From contig JAIPEK010000031.1 in assembly GCA_021737205.1 (NCBI GenBank), forward strand, positions 1 through 13,630: a DNA stretch of 13,630 nt, read 5' to 3'. The first letter of the stretch is position 1. Every line of letters begins with the position of its first letter. Source of the stretch: Desulfarculaceae bacterium (GTDB lineage Bacteria; Desulfobacterota; Desulfobacteria; Desulfobacterales; Desulfobacteraceae). Both the position numbers and the translations under genes were made by a program. Under the pieces are notes generated by a model, which saw nothing but the letters and a program-made list of their open reading frames with translations, did not search any database and was not told the DNA's origin. Below are positions 1 to 6,133 of the stretch, piece by piece.

Positions 1-915
1 GCCGACAAAAGAGCGGGCAAACGCCTTTCCTGCCAGCTCAAGGTTAAGGACGACATGGCGATCGAACTGCCCCAGGCGGTGTTCGGCGTCAAGAAAATCG
101 GGGCCGAAGTGGTCTCCAACGACAACGTGGCTACCTACATCAAGGAGCTGGTGCTCCGGCCGGACGAGCCCCTTTCTTTCAAGTCGGGGGCGTATATTCA
201 GATCGACGTGCCGGAATACGAATTCTGCTTCAAGGATTTCAACATCGACAGCAAGTATGTAAGCGAATGGAAAAAGTACAATCTCCTGGAGTTGACTTCC
301 TCCGGTGTCAGCCCGGGATTCCGGGCATACTCCCTTGCCAACCCGCCCCATGAATCGGATATTCTCAAGATGACGGTGAAAATCGCCACACCGCCGCCGG
401 GGACTTCCGGGATTCCGCCCGGTTTCGGATCTTCGTACGTATTCGGTCTAAAACCGGGGGACCGAGTCACGGTGAGCGGACCGTACGGAGATTTTTTCGT
501 CAAGGAGAGCGACAGGGAAAAGTGCTTTATCGGCGGCGGCGCCGGAATCGCGCCACTTCGTTCCCACGTGCTCGACCTGCTCGAGGGCGGAAAGACGAAG
601 TCGACAATCAGTCTCTGGTACGGGGCCAGAACCCGCAAGGAGATGTGTTACCAAGAGACCTTTCAGAAGCTGGACCAAATGTACCCCAATTTCTTCTACC
701 GGGTGGCCCTGTCCCGGCCGGCCCCGGAAGAAGGCTGGGACGGATTCACAGGCTATATCCAGAACTATCTTGCAAAAGAGTATCTCGAGGATCACGATGA
801 TCCGGCTGAAGTGGAATTCTATCTGTGCGGACCGCCGCCCATGGTGGACGGTATAGTGGAAACCCTGGACAGCTTCGGGGTGGACATGGACATGATCTTC
901 TACGACAAATTCTAA
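1..915 (+). CDS. nqrF: Na+-translocating NADH:quinone reductase subunit F, 3' part
   Basis: C-terminal part of NqrF, the subunit that oxidises NADH and passes electrons through FAD and a 2Fe-2S centre into the sodium pump of the inner membrane. The frame is open from base 1, so the start, the N-terminal membrane helix and most of the ferredoxin domain lie outside the window; the ATG at 55 is internal. Numbering from base 1, KRLSCQ (Cys11) matches the last 2Fe-2S ligand, RAYS (108-111) is the flavin-binding motif, GGGAGIAPLRSH (from about 178) is the nucleotide-binding loop and YLCGPPPM (Cys276) is the NADH-site cysteine region. The ending FYDKF resembles the short acidic/aromatic tail of the family. 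Stop is TAA. As nqrF is normally the last core gene of nqrABCDEF, the rest of the operon probably lies just upstream. Match to the family is from memory of Vibrio NqrF and is strong along the whole length. Confidence 0.95.
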   Translation, partial: ADKRAGKRLSCQLKVKDDMAIELPQAVFGVKKIGAEVVSNDNVATYIKELVLRPDEPLSFKSGAYIQIDVPEYEFCFKDFNIDSKYVSEWKKYNLLELTSSGVSPGFRAYSLANPPHESDILKMTVKIATPPPGTSGIPPGFGSSYVFGLKPGDRVTVSGPYGDFFVKESDREKCFIGGGAGIAPLRSHVLDLLEGGKTKSTISLWYGARTRKEMCYQETFQKLDQMYPNFFYRVALSRPAPEEGWDGFTGYIQNYLAKEYLEDHDDPAEVEFYLCGPPPMVDGIVETLDSFGVDMDMIFYDKF

Positions 916-933
916 CAGCAGGCACAAAAGAAA

Positions 934-982
934 CCCTGAAGCTCATGAAGGCTGTTCTTCAATTCCTTCATGAGCTTCAGGG
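934..982. repeat. Perfect 18-bp hairpin, CATGAAG repeat family, possible nqrF terminator
   Basis: The arms 934-951 and 965-982 are exact reverse complements (18 bp) around a 13-base loop. The core is a diverged relative of the two 60-base repeats at 1113 and 2621, sharing the CTCATGAAGG / TTCTTCAATTCCTTCATG layout. It lies 18 bases after the nqrF stop, so it may stop or protect the nqr mRNA, although no T-run follows. Confidence 0.75.
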
Positions 983-1011
983 CGGCACTCGCTTATCTTT
1001 CATATGATGCC

Positions 1012-1057
1012 GGGTATTGGGTATTCGCTTTTAGGCGTTAGCTAAAACCCAATACCC
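1012..1057. repeat. GGGTATTGGGT inverted repeat
   Basis: GGGTATTGGGT (1012-1022) is the exact reverse complement of ACCCAATACCC (1047-1057). Inside, TTTAG (1030-1034) can also pair with CTAAA (1042-1046), giving a stacked stem with a 7-base bulge on the left side. It is unrelated in sequence to the CATGAAG repeats on either side and is bounded by two copies of CTTTCATAT. Function is unknown. Confidence 0.65.
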
Positions 1058-1112
1058 AACTGCTTTCATATAACAGCCATGTCCTGACGGACAAAACGAA
1101 TGATGAAAAATC

Positions 1113-1172
1113 ACCATGAAGAGCATGAAGTTCATGAAGATTTTGCTTCAGTTCCTTCATGGCCTTCATGGT
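1113..1172. repeat. 60-base CATGAAG-type imperfect inverted repeat, copy A
   Basis: It begins ACCATGAAG and ends CTTCATGGT (exact reverse complements), with inner ATGAAG and CTTCAT words that make a long imperfect hairpin. It is 57/60 identical to the copy at 2621-2680 and in the same orientation. On the minus strand it can be read as a short peptide (MKAMKELKQNLHELHALHG...), but repeat structure is the simpler explanation. Similar intergenic sequences are, as I recall, common in deltaproteobacterial genomes. Confidence 0.8.
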
Positions 1173-1223
1173 AAAAAATGTTATTCTTTCATATAAAAAC
1201 AGAAACTCCAATAAAACCTTTCC

Positions 1224-1254
1224 TTGTCTCTTGTTTCCTGTCTCTTGTCTCTTG
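1224..1254. repeat. Degenerate tandem TGTCTCTTG repeat
   Basis: Three copies of the 9-base word TGTCTCTTG (1225-1233, 1240-1248 and 1247-1255, the last two overlapping by two bases) with a TTTCC interruption after the first. It abuts the stop codon of the OmpA-family gene. Simple-sequence character; no function seen. Confidence 0.55.
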
Positions 1255-2463
1255 CTAATACACCGGCTCGATCTCCACTCTCCGGTTTTTCGCTCTTCCG
1301 CTCTTTGTATCATTATCCGCCACAGGATCAGCCTCTCCGAGTCCCTTGACGTCAATCCGGTCAGGGGAGATCCCCTTTTCCACAAGGTAACTTTGAACCG
1401 ACCGGGCCCGCCGCAGAGAAAGATCCATGTTATACGCAGCGGCTCCCCTGCTGTCCGTATGGCCCTTCAGGATGATCGAAAGCCCGGGGTTTTTACCGAG
1501 TATCCTGTATATATTGCCTATCGTTTCATGAGATTCCGGCTTGAGAGTGGCCTTGTTGGTGTCAAACAGAACCCCGGCAACAGTCCAGCAGCCCTTGAAA
1601 TTGACATCGGCGCCCAGCGGAGTATTCGGGCATTCGTCCTCGTCGTCATACACACCGTCCCGGTCCGTATCTTTCCTCTCGGGCTTTTTCACGACCTCTT
1701 TCTTCTCTTCTTTTACCACCGGTTTTGGTTCCGGTTCCGGTTTTTCCTTGAGAAATACGGTTTTCACAAAATCAGCCATTTTCTTTCCGGACATGAGAGC
1801 CGCCGCATCCGCGGAAAATCCGCACTCTCCTATATCAGCCAGCTTTCCCATCATCTGTTTTCCAGCCTCGGAATCCCCTACATGGATCGGGTAAATGCAA
1901 AGCTCTGAACCATATGCGGCTTTAAGATTTTTCGCCTGCTCCACTGCATCCGCCTGCATCATGTACGGTTCTTCACCGTCGCTGACGATGATCACCGCTT
2001 TTTGCCCCTGCACGAATTCAAAATCCGAACGGGCCGAAGCGAGCGCTTCCTGGAGCGGACTTGTCCCACCGGGAGTATGAACTTTTCCAAGTGCATCGTT
2101 CATTGCAGCAGTGGAATACCCGGTCATTTTTCCGAACAGTTCCGTATGCCGGACGGATACGGATTTGTCGTGGCCTAACGACCGGAAGCCTGCGATCTGG
2201 CCGAGTTCGGGAAGGGTCCGGTTCATCCGTTTTACAAATTCGGTTGCTGTTGCAAATTTTTTCATGCCGCCGGAACGCTCGTCCATTGAGCTTGATCCGT
2301 CAAAAATTACAAGAAAGCTGTCCACTTTTGCCTCATACCGGTCCGCATCAATCTTTACCGGCTGAAACGGTGCAGGAGACTTCACAGGTCCCTGGGCCGC
2401 GCATCCCGCCATGAACAACAAAGCAAACAGAACTGCAGCAAATCTGACGACGGATTTCTTCAT
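1255..2463 (-). CDS. OmpA-family lipoprotein with vWA domain and TSP3 calcium repeat
   Basis: Predicted 402-residue outer-membrane lipoprotein. The ATG at 2463 is chosen because AAGGGGG lies about 6 bases upstream and because it starts a lipoprotein signal peptide, MKKS... with lipobox FMAGC (Cys21); an upstream in-frame extension to 2577 would bury the signal. A von Willebrand A domain follows (about 48-220) with the metal-binding DGSSSM (Asp55, Ser57, Ser59). A charged Pro/Glu/Lys linker leads to one thrombospondin type-3 calcium repeat, DTDRDGVYDDEDECPNTP (265-282), and an OmpA C-terminal peptidoglycan-binding domain (about 290-402) with GHTDSRG and NRRVEIEP. It probably anchors the outer membrane to the wall and offers a metal-dependent binding domain, partner unknown. 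Stop is TAG. It is a lone gene: a 429-base gap separates it from proC upstream, and a direct repeat sits on each side. Confidence 0.9.
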   Translation of the reverse strand: MKKSVVRFAAVLFALLFMAGCAAQGPVKSPAPFQPVKIDADRYEAKVDSFLVIFDGSSSMDERSGGMKKFATATEFVKRMNRTLPELGQIAGFRSLGHDKSVSVRHTELFGKMTGYSTAAMNDALGKVHTPGGTSPLQEALASARSDFEFVQGQKAVIIVSDGEEPYMMQADAVEQAKNLKAAYGSELCIYPIHVGDSEAGKQMMGKLADIGECGFSADAAALMSGKKMADFVKTVFLKEKPEPEPKPVVKEEKKEVVKKPERKDTDRDGVYDDEDECPNTPLGADVNFKGCWTVAGVLFDTNKATLKPESHETIGNIYRILGKNPGLSIILKGHTDSRGAAAYNMDLSLRRARSVQSYLVEKGISPDRIDVKGLGEADPVADNDTKSGRAKNRRVEIEPVY

Positions 2464-2502
2464 TCTTTCCCCCTTTATGATTTCGGTTTGAATTTCAGAC
2501 AC

Positions 2503-2519
2503 GATGGCGAATCGCCATC
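2503..2519 (-). promoter_or_regulatory. Small hairpin in the leader of the OmpA-family gene
   Basis: GATGGCG (2503-2509) and CGCCATC (2513-2519) form a 7-bp perfect stem with a 3-base loop, 39 bases before the start codon and downstream of the proposed promoter. It could stabilise the leader RNA or be a protein site in DNA. Confidence 0.4.
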
Positions 2520-2536
2520 CATGAATTGTAAATACG

Positions 2537-2565
2537 ATTGTACCGAAAGAATCAAATGAAATCAA
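2537..2565 (-). promoter_or_regulatory. Probable sigma-70-type promoter of the OmpA-family gene
   Basis: On the minus strand TTGATT (2565-2560), a 17-base spacer and TACAAT (2542-2537) match the -35/-10 pattern well. Transcription would begin near 2530 and give a leader of roughly 65 bases. Confidence 0.5.
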
Positions 2566-2620
2566 TACAAATATCAATCACAGGCATGTTCTTTTCGGGC
2601 TCAACAAAACATGAAAGATT

Positions 2621-2680
2621 ACCATGAAGAGCTTGAAGTTCATGAAGGTTTTTCTTCAGTTCCTTCATGGCCTTCATGGT
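2621..2680. repeat. 60-base CATGAAG-type imperfect inverted repeat, copy B
   Basis: It differs from copy A (1113-1172) at only three of 60 positions, has the same orientation and the same ACCATGAAG/CTTCATGGT ends. Weaker similarity continues a few bases outside on both sides (ATGAAAGAT-like left, GAAAGATGT-like right). It lies upstream of the promoter of the OmpA-family gene, so the two copies bracket that gene and its promoter. Confidence 0.8.
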
Positions 2681-2779
2681 GAAAGATGTCGCTCTTTTTT
2701 GGTTTTGGTACGCATATTGCTTCCCTGACTGTTGAAACGGGTCATAAAGACCTGCGACAAACACCTCACTTTATGTTCA

Positions 2780-2814
2780 GAATGGCTCCCGGACGCAGAC
2801 ACCGGGGGCCATTC
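2780..2814. terminator. Strong hairpin downstream of proC, possible terminator
   Basis: The arms 2780-2792 and 2802-2814 pair over 13 positions with one T-G wobble, around a 9-base loop; the stem is GC-rich at the loop end. It sits about 80 bases past the proC stop. There is no clear T-run on the minus strand, and only a weak one (GTCTTT) on the plus strand, so intrinsic termination of proC is a guess. Confidence 0.45.
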
Positions 2815-2892
2815 GTCTTTCAGGCCCATGTTTTCAATATAATCAGCCGGAGAAACCTGTAAACCAAAATTTACAAACCGGTTGACAAGCGG

Positions 2893-3744
2893 CTACTTGT
2901 TATTGTTCCCGGCAAAGTTTTTGATCATAAGTTCCCCCAGTTCTGTGGCCCGCTTGGAAGCGGCTTCCACAGCATTGATCATGGTGGGCCTCAATCCGCC
3001 CTGTTCCAGTGTATGGACGCCCACGATGGCGGTACCGCCAGGCGACGCAACCCGGTCCTTGAGCTGTCCCGGATGCTCGCCCGACTCCAGGAGCAGTTTC
3101 GCAGAACCAAGCACCGTCTGGATGGAAAGCAGGAGGGAATCCTCTCTTGACATGCCGAGTTTTACGCCGGCATCGGACATGGATTCGATCACAAGGGCGA
3201 TATAGGCGGGGCCGCTCCCGCTCATGCCGGTGAACGCATCCATGAGCACATTTTCCTCGATAAAAATGCTTTTGCCCACGGAATCGAATATGGCCATGGC
3301 CCGGTCCACGTCCCCCTCCTGCACGTGACTGCCTGCTGCCACGGCGGATGCGCCTTCTTTTACAAAGGCGCAGATATTGGGCATCACCCGTATCAACCGC
3401 AACTCTTTGTTCAGACATGACTCGATGGCGGCAAGAGGCACACCTGCGGCAATGGAAATCACAAGCTTCGACATATCCAGGAGATCGGCTGTCTCCTTCA
3501 ACACCCGGCCGAGAAGCTGCGGCTTGACCGCGTAAACAATGATCTCAGACTGTTTGGCCACCTCCCGGTTGTCCGTTGTGGTGGACACACCGTACAGATC
3601 CTTGAACTTTTTGAGCTTGTCCGCTCTCACGTCCGAGCAGATGATGTTTTCCCCGAGCGCCGCGTTGGAACTGACGATCCCGCTGACAATGGCCTCGGCC
3701 ATGTTTCCGCTGCCGATAAATCCGATTTTTCTGTCGGTTAACAT
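2893..3744 (-). CDS. proC: Pyrroline-5-carboxylate reductase
   Basis: Soluble NAD(P)H-dependent enzyme that reduces 1-pyrroline-5-carboxylate to L-proline, the last step of proline synthesis. The 283 residues are close to the usual 260-280. The N-terminal Rossmann fold has IGFIGSGNMAEAI (7-19), VMPN lies at 120-123, and the C-terminal dimer/active-site domain has GMSGSGPAY (173-181) and KDRVASPGGTAIVG (229-242), both hallmark ProC segments. The ATG at 3744 is preceded on its strand by AAAGGAGA at about 11 bases. Stop is TAG. It is transcribed away from uppP, and no other proline gene is adjacent. Confidence is high because every family motif is present. Confidence 0.97.
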   Translation of the reverse strand: MLTDRKIGFIGSGNMAEAIVSGIVSSNAALGENIICSDVRADKLKKFKDLYGVSTTTDNREVAKQSEIIVYAVKPQLLGRVLKETADLLDMSKLVISIAAGVPLAAIESCLNKELRLIRVMPNICAFVKEGASAVAAGSHVQEGDVDRAMAIFDSVGKSIFIEENVLMDAFTGMSGSGPAYIALVIESMSDAGVKLGMSREDSLLLSIQTVLGSAKLLLESGEHPGQLKDRVASPGGTAIVGVHTLEQGGLRPTMINAVEAASKRATELGELMIKNFAGNNNK

Positions 3745-3800
3745 TCTGATTTAACTCTCCTTTTTTTGAAAATTCTATTCTGTTGAAAAACGAAATTTTT

Positions 3801-3830
3801 ATTGTAATCCCATACGGATCATTGATGCAA
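3801..3830 (-). promoter_or_regulatory. Probable proC promoter
   Basis: Minus-strand TTGCAT (3830-3825), an 18-base spacer and TACAAT (3806-3801) fit a sigma-70-type promoter. Its -35 box lies inside the palindrome at 3827-3848. The leader would be about 50 bases. Confidence 0.45.
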
Positions 3831-3848
3831 GAATTTTTAAATTCTTGC
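3827..3848. promoter_or_regulatory. 22-base palindrome between divergent proC and uppP promoters
   Basis: GCAAGAATTT (3827-3836) and AAATTCTTGC (3839-3848) are exact reverse complements separated by TT. The element overlaps the proposed proC -35 box and ends four bases before the proposed uppP -35 box, which suggests a shared operator. It is followed on the plus strand by TTTTT, so an AT-rich intrinsic terminator is the alternative, though it would serve no known upstream transcript. Confidence 0.5.
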
Positions 3849-3851
3849 TTT

Positions 3852-3881
3852 TTGCGACCATCCATACTATTTTTATATACT
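3852..3881 (+). promoter_or_regulatory. Possible uppP operon promoter
   Basis: TTGCGA (3852-3857), an 18-base spacer and TATACT (3876-3881) lie 27 bases before the uppP start. The -10 box is good and the -35 box moderate. Confidence 0.4.
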
Positions 3882-3908
3882 TTTTGGACAAGGAATATCG
3901 GTGAGAAG

Positions 3909-4754
3909 ATGGAAATTTACCAGGGAATCATACTCGGCATTTTACAGGGCCTGACGGAGTTTCTTCCGGTGAGCAGCTCGGGCCATCTGGTGCTGGGCCA
4001 GAATTTTTTCGGGATCACGGAACCTGCATTGGCATTCGACATCAGTGTTCACATGGGCACGTTCGCAGCCACGGTGGTCGTATTCCGAAAGGAGATTCTC
4101 TCCATTCTCAAAAGCCTTTGGGGACTTGTATCAAATCCGGTTGGTGTCAAAGCAACTCCGGGGATCGGATTCGGCGGCCCTGCAGGAAAAAACGACCCGA
4201 ATATCCGGCTGTCACTCCTCATTATTACAGGCTCGATTCCCACCGCATGTATCGGTTTTTTTCTGAAACAGTACGAGCATGTGATTTTTTCTTCCGTCCC
4301 TCTGGTCGGCACAATGCTTCTTGTCACCGGTACTTTTTTGTGGCTGACCCGGTCTCTTGACCACAGCGGCGCCGGCGTGGAAGGGTTCCGGCACAAAACC
4401 GCTTTCCTGGTCGGCATATGCCAGGGGCTTGCGGTGATCCCCGGGATTTCAAGGTCCGGGGCCACCATATCCGCGGCCGTTTTCGCCGGAATCGAGCGGA
4501 AAACCGCTGCCAGGTTTTCCTTCCTTCTGAGCCTGCCCGCCATTTTCGGTGCCCAGCTTTTAAGTATCAAGGATTCGATGAGCTCGAATTCAACATTTGG
4601 TGACGCCACCATTTACGGGGCTGTTGTCTCGTTCATCACCGGGTATTTCGCGCTTGTCCTTTTGCTGAAAATCGTCGACCGGGGCAAGTTTTATATGTTT
4701 GCCCCCTATTGCTGGGCGCTGGGGGTTTTTGCACTTCTATCCGCACTTATATAA
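3909..4754 (+). CDS. uppP: Undecaprenyl-diphosphatase (UppP/BacA family)
   Basis: Integral inner-membrane phosphatase that turns undecaprenyl diphosphate into the monophosphate carrier for peptidoglycan and other envelope glycans; extra copies give bacitracin tolerance. The 281 residues fit the family (E. coli 273). The catalytic segment QGLTEFLPVSSSGH (13-26) holds the (E/Q)xxxE motif and the serine-rich loop, and PGISRSGAT (178-186) is the second signature. Six to eight hydrophobic helices are visible. A loop around 75-100, rich in Gly and Pro, is a little longer than in E. coli. The ATG at 3909 is chosen because the family begins here (MEIYQGIILGILQGL); the reading frame extends back to 3783, but those residues are not family-like and overlap the promoter. 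The ribosome site is weak (AAGGA 14 bases away, or GAGAAG directly adjacent). It is first in a run with the phosphomutase, 16 bases on. Confidence 0.95.
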   Translation: MEIYQGIILGILQGLTEFLPVSSSGHLVLGQNFFGITEPALAFDISVHMGTFAATVVVFRKEILSILKSLWGLVSNPVGVKATPGIGFGGPAGKNDPNIRLSLLIITGSIPTACIGFFLKQYEHVIFSSVPLVGTMLLVTGTFLWLTRSLDHSGAGVEGFRHKTAFLVGICQGLAVIPGISRSGATISAAVFAGIERKTAARFSFLLSLPAIFGAQLLSIKDSMSSNSTFGDATIYGAVVSFITGYFALVLLLKIVDRGKFYMFAPYCWALGVFALLSALI

Positions 4755-4770
4755 TATAAAAGGAGGCGTT

Positions 4771-6123
4771 ATGAATCCGAACATATTCAGGGAGTATGAT
4801 ATCAGGGGTGTTGTGGACAAAGATATCACGGAATCGGATGCGGAGCTGATCGGCAGAGCTTACGGTACCCTGCTGCGCAAAAGCGGCAAGTCCGGCGCCA
4901 GCGTGGGACGGGATTGCCGGAAAAGCTCGGAACGGTTTGCAGACCGGTTCATCAAAGGCTTACTTTCCAGCGGCTGCGATGTGGTGGATATTGGTGTGTG
5001 CCCGACACCGGTACTCTATTTCTCCATTGAAAACCTGCCTGTGGAGGCAGGCGCCATGATCACTGCAAGCCACAATCCTCCGGAGTACAACGGGTTCAAG
5101 CTGATGAACGGATCGGATTCCATCCACGGGGAGGGATTGCAGGAAATCCGTACCATCATCGAAAAGCAGGATTTTTCAGAGGGCAGTGGAAAAGAGGACA
5201 AGGCGGACGCTCTCACCGGCTACAAAAACTTTCTTTCAAACAATATCGACATCACCGGCAAGGTCCGGATCGGGATCGATGCCGGCAACGGAACCGGTGG
5301 AACAACCGCCCTTCCGGTCCTGCGGGAACTGGGATGCGAGGTCCATGATCTGTACTGCGACATGGACGGCGACTTTCCCAACCATGAAGCCGATCCGACC
5401 GTCAAAAAAAACCTTGCCGACCTTATCGAACTTGTAAAAGAAAAAAAACTCGACCTCGGCGTGGGATACGACGGAGACGGGGACCGGATCGGCGTGGTGG
5501 ACGAAAACGGGTCCGTAATCTACGGAGACCAGCTCATGGTGATCTTCGCAAGAGAGATCCTGGAAAGAAAACCAGGTGCCACCTTCATCTCCGAGGTCAA
5601 ATGCTCCATGAACATGTACAACGATATCGAGCAGAAAGGTGGCCGGGCGGTCATGTGGAAGACCGGCCATTCTTTGATCAAAAAGAAGATGAAAGAGGAA
5701 AACGCCGAACTTGCCGGCGAGATGAGCGGGCACATGTTTTTCAAGGACAGGTACTTCGGGTATGACGATGCTCTGTATGCCACGCTGCGGCTCCTGGAAA
5801 TCGTCACCAAAGAAAAGACGAGCGTCTCCGGGTTGATAAAAGACCTGCCTGAAACCTTTACCACGCCGGAAATCCGGGTCGAGTGCCCGGACGACAAAAA
5901 ATTCGAGGTGGTAAGAGCCATTACCGCGCATTTTCAAAAGGAGAGGGAGGTCATCGACATCGACGGCATGCGTGCGCTGTTCGACGGCGGATGGGGCCTG
6001 GTCCGGGCTTCCAATACCCAGCCGGCGCTGGTGCTCAGGTTCGAAGCAAAGACTGAACAGAAACTCGAACAGATCCGGTCGGCTGTGGAGTCGATTCTGG
6101 ATGAGATCATAAAGGAGAGCTGA
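4771..6123 (+). CDS. Phosphomannomutase/phosphoglucomutase
   Basis: Cytoplasmic alpha-D-phosphohexomutase that interconverts hexose 6-phosphates and 1-phosphates, feeding GDP-mannose or UDP-glucose for polysaccharide and LPS synthesis. The 450 residues and motifs match the AlgC/ManB group: FREYDIRGVV near the N-terminus, TASHNPPEYNG (98-108) with phosphoserine Ser100, DGDGDRIGVVD (234-244) for Mg2+, GEMSGHMFF (316-324) in the sugar-binding loop, and VRASNTQP (411-418) for the substrate phosphate. All catalytic segments are intact. The ATG at 4771 has an AGGAGG site at 4761-4766; the longer in-frame extension to 4699 overlaps uppP and is not family-like. Whether mannose or glucose phosphate is preferred cannot be told from sequence, and no symbol is given. 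It sits between uppP and the helicase, consistent with an envelope role for the front of this operon. Confidence 0.93.
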   Translation: MNPNIFREYDIRGVVDKDITESDAELIGRAYGTLLRKSGKSGASVGRDCRKSSERFADRFIKGLLSSGCDVVDIGVCPTPVLYFSIENLPVEAGAMITASHNPPEYNGFKLMNGSDSIHGEGLQEIRTIIEKQDFSEGSGKEDKADALTGYKNFLSNNIDITGKVRIGIDAGNGTGGTTALPVLRELGCEVHDLYCDMDGDFPNHEADPTVKKNLADLIELVKEKKLDLGVGYDGDGDRIGVVDENGSVIYGDQLMVIFAREILERKPGATFISEVKCSMNMYNDIEQKGGRAVMWKTGHSLIKKKMKEENAELAGEMSGHMFFKDRYFGYDDALYATLRLLEIVTKEKTSVSGLIKDLPETFTTPEIRVECPDDKKFEVVRAITAHFQKEREVIDIDGMRALFDGGWGLVRASNTQPALVLRFEAKTEQKLEQIRSAVESILDEIIKES

Positions 6124-6133
6124 AACAAATCCA

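Larger units (their letters stand above)
916..1254. other. Gene-free interval made of repeats
   Basis: These 339 bases between the ends of nqrF and the convergent OmpA-family gene carry no convincing gene. They hold, in order, a perfect 18-bp hairpin (934-982), a GGGTATTGGGT hairpin (1012-1057), a 60-base CATGAAG-type repeat (1113-1172) and a run of degenerate TGTCTCTTG units (1224-1254). The 9-mer CTTTCATAT occurs at 997-1005, 1063-1071 and 1186-1194, between the modules. One of the hairpins presumably ends transcription from both convergent genes, but none is followed by a clear T-run. Confidence 0.7.
2464..2892. other. Intergenic region between proC and the OmpA-family gene
   Basis: 429 bases without a credible gene. 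Reading on the minus strand from proC toward the OmpA-family gene, it holds a strong GC-rich hairpin (2780-2814), repeat copy B (2621-2680), a likely promoter (2537-2565) and a small hairpin in the leader (2503-2519). The stretch 2690-2780 shows nothing I recognise. Confidence 0.6.

Noticed and set aside
1159..1908. Plus-strand 249-codon frame opposite the OmpA-family gene
   Set aside because: Antisense to the conserved OmpA and TSP3 coding part; no domain.
2552..2764. Minus-strand 70-codon frame covering repeat copy B
   Set aside because: Its middle is only the translated repeat, and its ends show no likeness to anything; it also overlaps the promoter of the OmpA-family gene.
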